Program-made: the position numbers and the translations under genes
The notes under the pieces: generated by a model
What the model saw: the letters and a program-made list of their open reading frames with translations, nothing else
Database searches by the model: none
Told to the model about the DNA's origin: nothing
DNA from: JAOPZW01 sp963803375
GTDB lineage: Bacteria > Actinomycetota > Thermoleophilia > Solirubrobacterales > Solirubrobacteraceae
Length of the DNA: 64,000 nucleotides
Direction of reading: 5' to 3'
Assembly: GCA_963803375.1 (NCBI GenBank)
Contig: CAWDMB010000003.1
Coordinates: forward strand, 41,769 to 105,768
Part shown: positions 37,812-46,963 of the stretch, in pieces
Layout of the letters: the number at the start of each line of letters is the position of its first letter
Numbering within the stretch: position 1 is the stretch's first letter

Positions 37812-37961
37812 GCCCCGGAGTTCTACGGCAACCGCGCGGCGCACGCCCGCCGCGGGCTCAGGCGACTTCGTCGCGCGCGCGACTGGCACTACCGGGTCAG
37901 GACCGCCGACCGCCGGGTCGTCTTCGGCAACGACCGCGCGTCCCGGACCGGCCGGCGCCGC

Positions 37962-37970
37962 TGCTAGCCT
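37962..37970 (+). promoter_or_regulatory. Extended -10 of purC
   Basis: TGC-TAGCCT ends seven bases before the purC GTG (37978), with no Shine-Dalgarno sequence between. This is the spacing of a leaderless message. It resembles the TGCTA boxes before dnaK and clpB and the CTACGCT before purF. Confidence 0.5.
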
Positions 37971-37977
37971 GCGGCCG

Positions 37978-38859
37978 GTGTCGCCGGTCGCCGACCTGCC
38001 CCTGCTCGCGCGCGGGAAGGTGCGCGAGATGTACGACCTCGGCGACCGGATCCTGATGGTCGCCTCGGACCGGATCTCGACCTACGACGTCGTGCATCCG
38101 ACGCCGATCCCCGACAAGGGCAAGGTCCTGACGGGGCTGTCGGCGTTCTGGTTCGGGCGCACCGGCCACGTCGTGCCCAACCACTTCCTCTCGGCCATCG
38201 ACGCCGTGCCCGAGGAGGTGCGCGGGCGGGCGATGGCCGTCCGGCGCCTCGACATGCTTGCCGTCGAGTGCGTCGTGCGCGGCTACATCACCGGCTCGGG
38301 GTGGAAGGACTATGAGGCCACGGGGCGCGTCTCGGGCGTCGCGCTGCCCCCGGGCCTGCGGGAGTCCGACCGGCTGCCGACGCCGATCTTCACGCCGACG
38401 ACGAAGGCCGACACCGGCCACGACGAGCCCGTCGACTTCGACGGCGTCGTCGGGCTGCTGGGCGGCGACCGCGAGCTCGCCGAGCGCGTCCGCCACGCGT
38501 CGATCGCGCTCTATTGCTTCGCCGCCGAGCACGCGCTCGAGCGCGGCGTGATCCTCGCCGACACGAAGTTCGAGTTCGGCCTGGACGTCGCCGGCGAGCT
38601 CGTCGTCGGCGACGAGGTGCTCACCCCCGACTCCTCGCGCTACTGGCCGGCCGACGACTACGAGCCCGGCCACGCGCAGGCGAGTTTCGACAAGCAGTAC
38701 GTGCGCGACTGGGCCGCGGCCGGCGGCTGGGACAAGACGCCGCCGGCGCCGGAGCTGCCGGCCGACGTCGTCGAGGGCACCCGCGCCCGCTACGTCGAGG
38801 CCTACGAGCGCATCACCGGCGAGCCGTTCGACGCGTGGCTGCGCCGGACCGGGTACTGA
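37978..38859 (+). CDS. purC: Phosphoribosylaminoimidazole-succinocarboxamide synthase
   Basis: A 293-residue SAICAR synthetase. Motifs: ARGKVREMYDLGDRILMVAS with DRISTYDVVHPTPIPDKG at the start, VRRLDMLAVECVVRGYITGS, GVILADTKFEFGLDVAGELV, EVLTPDSSRYWPADDYEPG and SFDKQYVRDWAAAGGWDKTP. This is the longer yeast-like type, usual in actinobacteria. It condenses CAIR with aspartate using ATP. The stop overlaps purS (TGATG); purC-purS-purQ-purL form one operon. Confidence 0.97.
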   Translation: MSPVADLPLLARGKVREMYDLGDRILMVASDRISTYDVVHPTPIPDKGKVLTGLSAFWFGRTGHVVPNHFLSAIDAVPEEVRGRAMAVRRLDMLAVECVVRGYITGSGWKDYEATGRVSGVALPPGLRESDRLPTPIFTPTTKADTGHDEPVDFDGVVGLLGGDRELAERVRHASIALYCFAAEHALERGVILADTKFEFGLDVAGELVVGDEVLTPDSSRYWPADDYEPGHAQASFDKQYVRDWAAAGGWDKTPPAPELPADVVEGTRARYVEAYERITGEPFDAWLRRTGY

Positions 38860-39077
38860 TGCGCGCCCGCGTCCTGATCCGCCCCAAGGCCGGCATCCTC
38901 GACCCGCAGGGGATCGCCGTCGAGCGGGCGCTGCCCGCGCTTGGCTTCGAGGGGGTAGCGAACGTCCACGTCGGCCGGCTCGTCGAGCTCGACGTCGAGG
39001 ACCCGTCGCAGCTGGACGCGATGTGCCGGCGGCTGCTGGCCAACCCGCTGATCGAGGACTACGAGATCCAGGCGTAG
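38859..39077 (+). CDS. purS: FGAM synthase subunit PurS
   Basis: A 72-residue PurS: RARVLIRPKAGILDPQGIAV, ALGFEGVANVHVGRLVELDV and ANPLIEDYEIQA match the family from end to end. PurS bridges PurQ and small PurL in the FGAM synthase complex and helps channel ammonia. ATG overlaps the purC stop (TGATG). Confidence 0.96.
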   Translation: MRARVLIRPKAGILDPQGIAVERALPALGFEGVANVHVGRLVELDVEDPSQLDAMCRRLLANPLIEDYEIQA

Positions 39078-39084
39078 GGCGGGC

Positions 39085-39765
39085 GTGAAGTTCGGCGTCA
39101 TCCGCTTCCCCGGCTCGTGCGACGAGGTCGACGCCCAGCTCGCCGCGTCCCGGATCGGTGACGCGGTCCTGCTCTGGCACGCCGAGCGCGACCTGCAGCA
39201 CGTCGACGCCGTCGTCGTCCCCGGCGGCTTCTCCTACGGCGACTACCTGCGCGTCGGCGCGATCGCGCGCTTCGCGCCGATCATGGAGCCCGTGTCGCGG
39301 TTCGCCCGCGAGGGCGGCCTCGTCCTGGGGATCTGCAACGGCTTCCAGGTGCTCTGCGAGGCCGGGCTGCTGCCGGGCGCGCTGCTGCCCAACCTCGGGC
39401 TACGCTTCGTCTGCCGTCAGGTCGGCGTCGAGGTCGTCGACGCGGACACCCCGTTCACGCGCGCGTGCGCGCCGGGCGACGTGCTCTCGATCCCGGTCAA
39501 GCACACGACGGGCCGCTTCCACGCGCCGCCCGGCTTCGACCCGGCGCAGGTCGTCCTGCGCTACGCGCCCGGGGAGAACCCCAACGGCTCCGAGCGGGAC
39601 ATCGCCGGCGTGCGCAACGAGGCCGGCAACGTCCTCGGGCTCATGCCCCACCCCGAGCACGCCGTCGACGAGCTCACGGGCTCGGCCGACGGGCTGGCGC
39701 TCTTCGCCTCGATGGCGCTCGCCCGCGCGTGCCCGTCCGCCGCAGGCGGACATGGGTATGCCTGA
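39085..39765 (+). CDS. purQ: FGAM synthase glutaminase subunit PurQ
   Basis: A 226-residue class I glutamine amidotransferase. The nucleophile Cys is in LVLGICNGFQVLCEAGLLPG (about residue 86), and the His-x-Glu pair is in GLMPHPEHAV (about 195). VVVPGGFSYGDYLRVGAIAR is a further PurQ block. It makes ammonia for PurL. GTG start at 39085, seven bases after purS. The C-terminus overlaps the purL start by 14 bases. Confidence 0.96.
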   Translation: MKFGVIRFPGSCDEVDAQLAASRIGDAVLLWHAERDLQHVDAVVVPGGFSYGDYLRVGAIARFAPIMEPVSRFAREGGLVLGICNGFQVLCEAGLLPGALLPNLGLRFVCRQVGVEVVDADTPFTRACAPGDVLSIPVKHTTGRFHAPPGFDPAQVVLRYAPGENPNGSERDIAGVRNEAGNVLGLMPHPEHAVDELTGSADGLALFASMALARACPSAAGGHGYA

Positions 39766-41959
39766 CGCCGGCACGCTGCCGGGCGTCGAGGAGGCCGTGG
39801 CCCTCGGGCTCACGCGCGACGAGTACGCGCTCGCCACCGGCAAGCTCGGACGCGCGCCCAACCAGGTCGAGCTCGCGATGTTCTCGCTGCTGTGGAGCGA
39901 GCACTGCGCGTACAAGCACTCCCGCAGGCTCCTGCGGACGCTGCCCACCGAGGGCCGCCACGTCGTGATGGGCCCCGGCGAGAACGCGGGCGCGGTCGAC
40001 GTCGGCGGCGGCCTGGCCTGCGCGTTCAAGGTCGAGTCCCACAACCACCCGAGCGCGGTCGAGCCCTTCCAGGGCGCCGCCACCGGCGTGGGTGGGATCG
40101 TCCGCGACATCTTCGCGCTCGGCGCGCGGCCGATCGCGGTGCTCGACTCCCTGCGCTTCGGCGAGCCGGCCGCGTCGGGCCGCTCGCGCTACCTGCTCGA
40201 CCGCGCGGTGGCGGGCATCGCGCACTACGGCAACTCGATCGGCGTTCCCACCGTCGGCGGCGAGGTCGCCTTCGAGGCGCCGTACGAGCACAACTGCCTC
40301 GTCAACGCGATGGCGCTCGGGCTCGCGCCGCGCGACCGGATGATCCGCAGCGCCGCGGCGGGGGCCGGCAACGTGATCGTGCTCTTCGGCGCCTCGACGG
40401 GCCGCGACGGCATCGGCGGGGCGTCGGTGCTCGCGAGCGCCGAGCTCGGCGAGGCCGACGAGGACAGGCGCCCGACAGTCCAGGTCGGCGATCCGTTCGC
40501 CGAGAAGCTCCTGCTCGAGTGCTCGCTCGAGCTGCTCGAGCGAGGCCTGCTCGTCGCGCTGCAGGACCTCGGCGCTGCCGGCCTGACCTCGAGCGCCGCC
40601 GAGATGGCCGCCAAGGGCGGGGTCGGCGTCGATCTCGACGTCGCCCGCGTGCCGCTGCGCGAGGCCGGCATGGAGCCCTTCGAGATCATGGTCTCCGAGT
40701 CCCAGGAGCGGATGCTCTGCGTCGTCGAGCCCGAGCGCGTCGCCGACGTGCTCGCCGTCTGCGCGCGCTGGGAGCTGCGCGGCACGGCGATCGGCGAGGT
40801 CACGAGCAGCGGCGCGATGCGGATCTTCGCCGGCGACGAGCTCGTGGCCGACGTGCCGGTGGCCGCGCTCGTGGACGACTGCCCGCTCTACGACCTCGCG
40901 CCGGAGCCCCCCGGCGGTCCGATGTACGCCGCCCCGGAGCCGGCGCTCGGCGCCGGGGCCGGCGTCGAGGCGGCGCTGCTAGCGCTGCTGGGGGCGCCGA
41001 ACCTCACCTCGCGCCGCCCCCTGTTCGAGCAGTACGACTGCCTCGTGCAGTCGCGCACCGTGCGCCGGCCGGAGCAGGCCGACGCCGCCGTGCTCGCGCT
41101 GCCCGACGGCGGCGCGCTGGCGGTCTCGATCGACGGCAACGGGCGCCGGGTGGCCGCCGACCCCTACCGCGGCACGATCGAGGCCGTACTCGAGTGCGCC
41201 GCGAACCTCGCCTGCGTCGGCGCCGAGCCGCTCGGCCTCACGAACAACCTCAATTTCGCCAACCCCGAGAAGCCGCACGTCGCCTGGCAGCTCACGGAGT
41301 CCGTGCGCGGGCTCAGCGAGGCCTGCCGGGCGCTCGCGGTGCCGGTGACGGGCGGCAACGTCTCGCTCTACAACGAGGGCGCGGCCGGGCCGATCTACCC
41401 GACGCCGGTCGTGGCCATGGTCGGGCGGCTGCCCGACGCTGCGCGCGCGGGGCGGCTGGGCTTCGCACGCGAGGGCGACCTCGTCGCGCTCGCCGGCTGG
41501 GACGCGAGTCCGGCGCTGGCCGCCGGCGAGCTCGCCAAGCTGCGCGGCGAGCCGCTGCCCGACGGGCTCCCGGCGGTCGCGCTCGACCGCTCGCGCGCGA
41601 CGCTCGCCGCGGTGCGCGAGATCGTGCGCGCGGGCGCCCTGAGCTCGTGCCACGACGTCGCGGGCGGCGGCTTCCTCGTCGCGGTGGCCGAGGCCTGCCT
41701 CGCGGGCGGCGTGGGCGCGGCGCTCGACCTCGGCCCCAGTGGCGACCCGTGGACGCAGCTGTTCGGCGAGCGCCCCGGCGGGTTCGTCGTCTCGGGTTCG
41801 CGGGCGGTGCTCGACGAGCTCGGCCTGCGGGTGGCGCTCGACGTCTTCGGGACGGTCGGCGGCGACGCGCTCGAGGTGGCGATCGCGGGCGAGCGCCACC
41901 GCTGGCGCCTCGACGCATTGGGCGACGCTCACGCGGCGCTGACGGCCTTCTTTCCGTGA
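39752..41959 (+). CDS. purL: FGAM synthase subunit PurL (small type)
   Basis: A 735-residue PurL of the PurSQL type. Motifs: ELAMFSLLWSEHCAYKHSRR with the catalytic His region, FKVESHNHPSAVEPFQGAAT with GVGGIVRDIFALGARPIAVL, GDPFAEKLLLECSLELLERG, GLTNNLNFANPEKPHVAWQL, and PVTGGNVSLYNEGAAGPIYP. ATG at 39752 (a second ATG two codons on). It forms FGAM from FGAR with ammonia from PurQ. End of the purCSQL operon; a hairpin follows. Confidence 0.97.
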   Translation: MGMPDAGTLPGVEEAVALGLTRDEYALATGKLGRAPNQVELAMFSLLWSEHCAYKHSRRLLRTLPTEGRHVVMGPGENAGAVDVGGGLACAFKVESHNHPSAVEPFQGAATGVGGIVRDIFALGARPIAVLDSLRFGEPAASGRSRYLLDRAVAGIAHYGNSIGVPTVGGEVAFEAPYEHNCLVNAMALGLAPRDRMIRSAAAGAGNVIVLFGASTGRDGIGGASVLASAELGEADEDRRPTVQVGDPFAEKLLLECSLELLERGLLVALQDLGAAGLTSSAAEMAAKGGVGVDLDVARVPLREAGMEPFEIMVSESQERMLCVVEPERVADVLAVCARWELRGTAIGEVTSSGAMRIFAGDELVADVPVAALVDDCPLYDLAPEPPGGPMYAAPEPALGAGAGVEAALLALLGAPNLTSRRPLFEQYDCLVQSRTVRRPEQADAAVLALPDGGALAVSIDGNGRRVAADPYRGTIEAVLECAANLACVGAEPLGLTNNLNFANPEKPHVAWQLTESVRGLSEACRALAVPVTGGNVSLYNEGAAGPIYPTPVVAMVGRLPDAARAGRLGFAREGDLVALAGWDASPALAAGELAKLRGEPLPDGLPAVALDRSRATLAAVREIVRAGALSSCHDVAGGGFLVAVAEACLAGGVGAALDLGPSGDPWTQLFGERPGGFVVSGSRAVLDELGLRVALDVFGTVGGDALEVAIAGERHRWRLDALGDAHAALTAFFP

Positions 41960-41962
41960 CGG

Positions 41963-41989
41963 GCGGTTCGAAGAACCTGGACGAACCGC
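41963..41989 (+). terminator. Hairpin after purL
   Basis: GCGGTTCG (41963-41970) pairs with CGAACCGC (41982-41989) across an 11-base loop, just after the purL stop (41959). No T-tract. Probably ends the purCSQL message. Confidence 0.45.
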
Positions 41990-42030
41990 GGTCGGGCTTC
42001 GTGCCTGGGACGCCGACACTACCGGCCTCC

Positions 42031-44623
42031 ATGCGCCTGGTCCGCCTGCTCCCGCTCGCCGCGCTGCTCGCGCTGTCCGTCCTCGCCGCGCCCGCAGCGG
42101 CGCTCCCGCCGGGCTTTCACGCCACGTCGATCGTGTCCGGCGTCAAGGAGCCCACGAGCATCCGCTTCGCGCCCTCGGGCACGAAGCTCTGGGTCGCCGA
42201 GAAGCGCGGAACCGTCGAGGCCTTCGACGATCCCGAGGACACGACGCCGACGCAGGTCGTCGACCTGCGGACCGAGACCTACAACTTCTGGGACCGGGGG
42301 GCTCCTCGGCCTGGCCGTCGACCCCGGGTATCCCGCCCGCCCGTACCTCTACGTCCTCTACACGCGCGACGCGCTGCCCGGCGGAGCCGCGCCGCGCTGG
42401 GGCGCCGCGAACCAGGACGGCGACTCGTGCCCGACCCCGCCGGGGGCGACCGGCGCCGGCTGCGTGGCGACCGGGCGCCTCGCGCGGCTGACCATCGACC
42501 CGGCGACCGACCGGGCCGTCGGCGCGCCGACGACGCTCGTCGACGGCTGGTGCCAGCAGTTCCCGAGCCACTCCGTCGGCGACCTGCGCTTCGTCGGCGG
42601 CCTGCTCTACGCGAGCGCCGGCGACGGCGCGAGCTTCAACTACGCCGACTACGGCCAGACGCTGGCCGACGGGGTCAACCCCTGCGGGGATCCGGCCGAC
42701 GAGGGCGGCGCGCTGCGGGCGCAGGACGTCCGGACGCCGGGCGATCCGCTCTCCGAGGACGGCTCGGTCCTGCGGGTGAACCCTGACACCGCCGCGCACG
42801 AGACCGTCGCCTACGGCTTGCGCAACCCGTTCCGGATCTCCAACCGACCCGGGACGAGCGAGCTGTGGGTCGGCGACGTCGGCTGGAACACCTGGGAGGA
42901 GGTCGACCGGTTCGACACGGCGACGCCGGCTCAGCAGAACTTCGGGTGGCCCTGCTACGAGGGCAACGGGGTGCAGGGCGGTTACGACGCGCTCAACAAG
43001 CCGCTCTGCGAGACGCTCTACGGCGAGGGCGCGAGCGCCTGGGTCAAGCCGCACTGGACGTATAGCCACGGCAGCGGGGTGGACACGTGCGCTTCCGGGG
43101 GCTCGTCGGTGTCGGGCCTGGCCTTCTACCCGGGCGGCGACTTCCCGGCCGAGTACGCCGGCGGCCTCTTCGTCTCGGACTACTCGCGCGACTGCGTGTG
43201 GTTCCTGCGCAGGGGCGCGAACGGCCTGCCCGACCCGACGACCGTCAAGACGTTTGCCTCGGGCGGCCTGCACCCGGTCGAGCTCGAGCTCGGGCCCGAC
43301 GGCGCCCTGTACGCGCCCGATCTGAACGGTGGTGACGTCACGCGCATCACCTACCAGCGGCCCACGGCCGTCGCGACGGCGACGCCGACGGAGGGCGTCG
43401 CGCCGCTCGCGGTCGACTTCGACGGCTCGAGCTCGACCGGAGCTGGGCTGAGCTTCGCCTGGGACCTCGACGGCGACGGCCAGTACGACGACTCGACCGC
43501 CGCGAAGCCGACGAGGACGTACGCCCCCGGCACCTACCAGGTCCGGCTCAGGGTCACCGATGCCAACGGCGTCACCGCGCTCTCATCCGTCGTCACGGTC
43601 CGGGCGGGCAACACGACGCCGACGGCGACGATCGCGACGCCGGCCGCGAGCACGCGGTGGGCGGTCGACGACGCGATCGGCTTCAGCGGATCGGGCAGCG
43701 ACCCCCAGGACGGCGCGATCCCCGCCTCGGGTCTGACGTGGTCGCTCGAGGTCCACCACTGCCCGTCAGGCTGCCACGTCCACCCGCTGCAGACATTCGC
43801 GGGCGTGGCCTCGGGCTCGTTCTCCGCGCCCGACCACGACTTCCCGTCCTACCTGACGCTCTCGCTCACGGTCACCGACAGCGGCGGGCTCCAGGACACC
43901 GCGAGCGTGCGGCTCGACCCGCGCACGGTCCAGCTCACCGTCGCCAGCGACCCGGCCGGGCTGCAGGTGGCCCTCGATGACGCCGCCGGCGCCGCGCCGC
44001 TGACGAGGACCGTCATCGAGGGCTCGACCAACTCGGTCGCCGCGGCCTCGCCCCAGGGCGGCCTCGAGCTCGCCGGGTGGTCGGACGGCGGCGCTGCCGT
44101 TCACCAGGTCGTGGCGACGGCCGACACGACGCTCGTCGCCCGCTTTGCCGCGCCGAGCGGCGGCTCGGGCGCTGGCGGCGGGTCGGCTGCCGGCGACGGC
44201 TCCGGCGCCCCCGGCGCCGGACCGCCCGCGCCTGTGGTCGAGCTGCCAGCGACCGTCGAGCCGCCGGCCGTGGCCGGCACGATCGCGCGCCTCGTGCGGC
44301 TCGGGCACGCGGTCGTCGTCCGCCGCGACGGCACGCTGCGCTGGCGGGCGCGCTGCCCCGCCGACGTCCCGTGCCCCGGCTCGCTCGTCCTGCGCCCGCT
44401 CGGCTCGCGCACCGCGACGCTCGCTCGTGCGTCGGTGCGGATCCCGGCCCACGCGACGAGAAGCGTGGAGCTCAGGCTCCGCCGGTCGGCTCGGGCCAAG
44501 CTCCGCGCGCGCGGCGCGCTGCGCGTGCTCTGCATCCTGGACCTGCGCCCGGCGCAGCGCCCTCGCCGGCGCACCGACACGGTCCTGCGCCTGCGGGCGC
44601 CGGCGGCCTGGCGTCGTCGATAG
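42031..44623 (+). pseudogene. Secreted PQQ/sorbosone-type sugar dehydrogenase with PKD domain, frameshifted in a G6 run
   Basis: From ATG 42031 a signal peptide (MRLVRLLPLAALLALSVLA...) leads into a beta-propeller start (GVKEPTSIRFAPSGTKLWVA). At 42296-42301 the sequence has six G; five would join DRG to LLGLAVDPGYPARPYLYVLY and keep one frame to the stop at 44623 (about 863 residues). The second frame has the glucose/sorbosone dehydrogenase blocks AYGLRNPFRIS, ELWVGDVGWNTWEEVDRF and PHWTYSHGSG, then a PKD domain (about residues 450-530), further beta domains and a Gly-rich linker with a basic C-terminal domain. Either a real loss of function, slipped-strand variation, or a base-calling error. 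Confidence 0.85.
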
Positions 44624-44642
44624 CCGCTGCTACGCTGGCCGC

Positions 44643-46103
44643 GTGGCTGGGTCGCTGCACTCCGACGGGCGCGACGGGCCGCGTGACGAATGCGGCGTCT
44701 TCGGGATCTACGGTCTCGAGCACGACGTCGCGCGCCTCGCCTACTTCGCGCTCTACGCGCTACAGCACCGCGGACAGGAGTCCGCGGGGATCGCCGCTGC
44801 CGAGGCGGGCGGCTACATCATCACGCAGCGCGCCCTCGGGCTCGTCTCGCAGGTCTTCAAGGAGCACGACCTGCGCGCGCTCGGCGGCGATCTGGCCATC
44901 GGCCACGTGCGCTACTCGACGACGGGCTCGAACGAGTGGGAGAACTCGCAGCCCGTGCACCGCAGCGCGGGCCCAGGCGGCAACCGCCGCGAGCTGGCGC
45001 TCGCCCACAACGGCAACCTCATCAACGCGGTCGAGCTGCACGCCGAGCTGCGCGAGCGGGGCGTGAGCTTCAGCTCGACGTCGGACTCGGAGATCATCGC
45101 GGCGCTGCTGGCCGAGCATCCCGCGGGCGACGTGGAGGACGCGGTCGCCGACGTGCTCCCGCGCCTCCAGGGCGCGTTCTCCACCGTCGTCATGACGAAG
45201 GATCGCGTGCTCGCCTTCCGCGACCCCGCCGGCGTGCGCCCGCTCGTCCTCGGCACGCTCGGCGCCCGCTTCTGCGTCGCGTCGGAGACGTGCGCGTTCC
45301 ACATCATCGGCGCGCAGCGGCTGCGCGACGTCCTCCCGGGCGAGCTCGTGTCGATCGGCGCCGACGGCCTGCGCTCGCGCCAGGTCGTCGAGGGCGCGCG
45401 CGAGGCCTTCTGCGTCTTCGAGCACATCTACTTCGCGCGGCCGGACTCGCGCATGGGCGGCGAGGTGCTGCAGGCCTCGCGCGGGCGCATGGGCGAGATC
45501 CTCGCGCGGGAGGCGCCCGCTCCCGCGGCCGACCTCGTGATCGCGGTGCCCGACTCGGGCAACGCCGCCGCTCGCGGCTACGCCCGCGCCTCGGGGCTGC
45601 CCCAGGACGACGGGCTGATCAAGAACCGCTACGTGGCGCGGACGTTCATCCAGCCCGGCCAGGAGCTGCGCAAGCACGGCCTGCGGCTGAAGTTCAACCC
45701 GCTGCCCGAGATCGTCGGCGGACGGCGGCTCGTCGTCGTCGACGACTCGATCGTGCGCGGCAACACGACGCGCCAGATCGTCCAGATGCTGCGCGACGCG
45801 GGCGCGCGCGAGGTCCACATGCGGATCTCCGCGCCTCCGATCAAGCACCCCTGCCACTACGGCATCGACATGTCCACGCGCGAGGAGATGGTCGCCCACG
45901 AGCGCACCGTCGAGGAGGTCGCGGCCGAGCTCGGCGTCGACACGCTCGCCTACCTCTCGCTCGAGGGCGTCTACGAGGCGATCGGCGGCGAGCGCGGGCG
46001 CCACTGCGACGCCTGCTTCTCGGGCGAGTACCCGCTGGCGGGCTCCGACGACGCCAACGACAAGTTCGCCTTCGAGCGCGCGCTGCCGCTCGTCCGGGCC
46101 TGA
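44643..46103 (+). CDS. purF: Amidophosphoribosyltransferase
   Basis: A 486-residue PurF, first committed enzyme of purine synthesis. After a short propeptide comes DECGVFGIYGLEHDVARLAY with the N-terminal nucleophile Cys (residue 18), then ALQHRGQESAGIA, HVRYSTTGSNEWENSQPVHR, and the PRPP loop VVVDDSIVRGNTTRQIVQML (about 365). Cysteines in HPCHYGIDM and HCDACFSGEYP match the 4Fe-4S ligands of the B. subtilis type. TACGCT (44631-44636) lies six bases before the GTG, a leaderless layout. Confidence 0.97.
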   Translation: MAGSLHSDGRDGPRDECGVFGIYGLEHDVARLAYFALYALQHRGQESAGIAAAEAGGYIITQRALGLVSQVFKEHDLRALGGDLAIGHVRYSTTGSNEWENSQPVHRSAGPGGNRRELALAHNGNLINAVELHAELRERGVSFSSTSDSEIIAALLAEHPAGDVEDAVADVLPRLQGAFSTVVMTKDRVLAFRDPAGVRPLVLGTLGARFCVASETCAFHIIGAQRLRDVLPGELVSIGADGLRSRQVVEGAREAFCVFEHIYFARPDSRMGGEVLQASRGRMGEILAREAPAPAADLVIAVPDSGNAAARGYARASGLPQDDGLIKNRYVARTFIQPGQELRKHGLRLKFNPLPEIVGGRRLVVVDDSIVRGNTTRQIVQMLRDAGAREVHMRISAPPIKHPCHYGIDMSTREEMVAHERTVEEVAAELGVDTLAYLSLEGVYEAIGGERGRHCDACFSGEYPLAGSDDANDKFAFERALPLVRA

Positions 46104-46116
46104 GCGGCCGCGGGCG

Positions 46117-46893
46117 GTGCAGGACGCCGATCTCGCCGCGGTCCAGCAGCGCGCGCAGGCCGACTTCTACCGCGAGCTCGGCGCCCACGCGACCGGCGGC
46201 GCGGTCCTCGAGCCCGCGCCGGGCGTCGTCGCCGCGCGCGTGGCCGGACGCCCGCAGCGCTCGGCGCTCAACGCGGTCGTGACCGCCGACGATCGGGCGC
46301 TGCTGACCGCCCGCGACGAGCTCGCGCGCTGGTACGACGATGCCGGCGTGCAGGCGTGGGCGGTGTGGACGCGCCCGGGCGACGACGCCGCCGCGGCGGC
46401 GCTCGCGGCCGCACGCCACGTGCGCGATTCGCAACCGATGCTGATGGCGGCGCCGCTCGACGAGATCGACCTCGACGCGCCCGCCGCGCTCGAGCTCGAC
46501 GAGGCGGCGGGGCTGACGACGGCGCTCGAGCTCAACGACCGCGCGTACGGCTTCGCCCCCGGGTCGGGCTTCGCCGGTTCGCTGGAGGCCGGCCCGCCCG
46601 GGTGGCGCACGTACGTCGCCCGGGCCGACGGCGCGCCCGCGGCGTGCGCGATCGCGATCCCCGCCCACGGCAACTGCGAGATCACGCTCGTGGCCACGGT
46701 CCCGGCGGCGCGCGGACGGGGCCTCGCCGCGGGGCTCATGCGCCTGGCGCTGCGCGAGGCGCGCGCGGACGGGTGTACGACGACCACGCTCGAGGGCAGC
46801 AGGCTGGGCGAGCCGGTGTACGCGCGCCTGGGCTACCGCTCGCTCGGGCGCCTCGGCCTGTGGGAGCTGCGCCGGCCGACCCCCGCTCTGTGA
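46117..46893 (+). CDS. GNAT-family N-acetyltransferase (two-domain)
   Basis: A 258-residue protein. The C-terminal half is a GNAT domain: ITLVATVPAARGRGLAAGLM with R-x-x-G-x-G/A (about residue 195) and GSRLGEPVYARLGYRSLGRL. The N-terminal half (about 1-120; FYRELGAHATGGAVLEPAPG, VWTRPGDDAAAAALAAARHV) looks like a degenerate second GNAT-like domain. GTG start at 46117, 13 bases after purF. Substrate unknown. Confidence 0.83.
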   Translation: MQDADLAAVQQRAQADFYRELGAHATGGAVLEPAPGVVAARVAGRPQRSALNAVVTADDRALLTARDELARWYDDAGVQAWAVWTRPGDDAAAAALAAARHVRDSQPMLMAAPLDEIDLDAPAALELDEAAGLTTALELNDRAYGFAPGSGFAGSLEAGPPGWRTYVARADGAPAACAIAIPAHGNCEITLVATVPAARGRGLAAGLMRLALREARADGCTTTTLEGSRLGEPVYARLGYRSLGRLGLWELRRPTPAL

Positions 46894-46963
46894 CGCAACG
46901 GCCACGGCGACCGGCCGGCGCGGCGGTCACCGCCGCGCGCGCCGCTATGGTCGGGCGCCCGCC

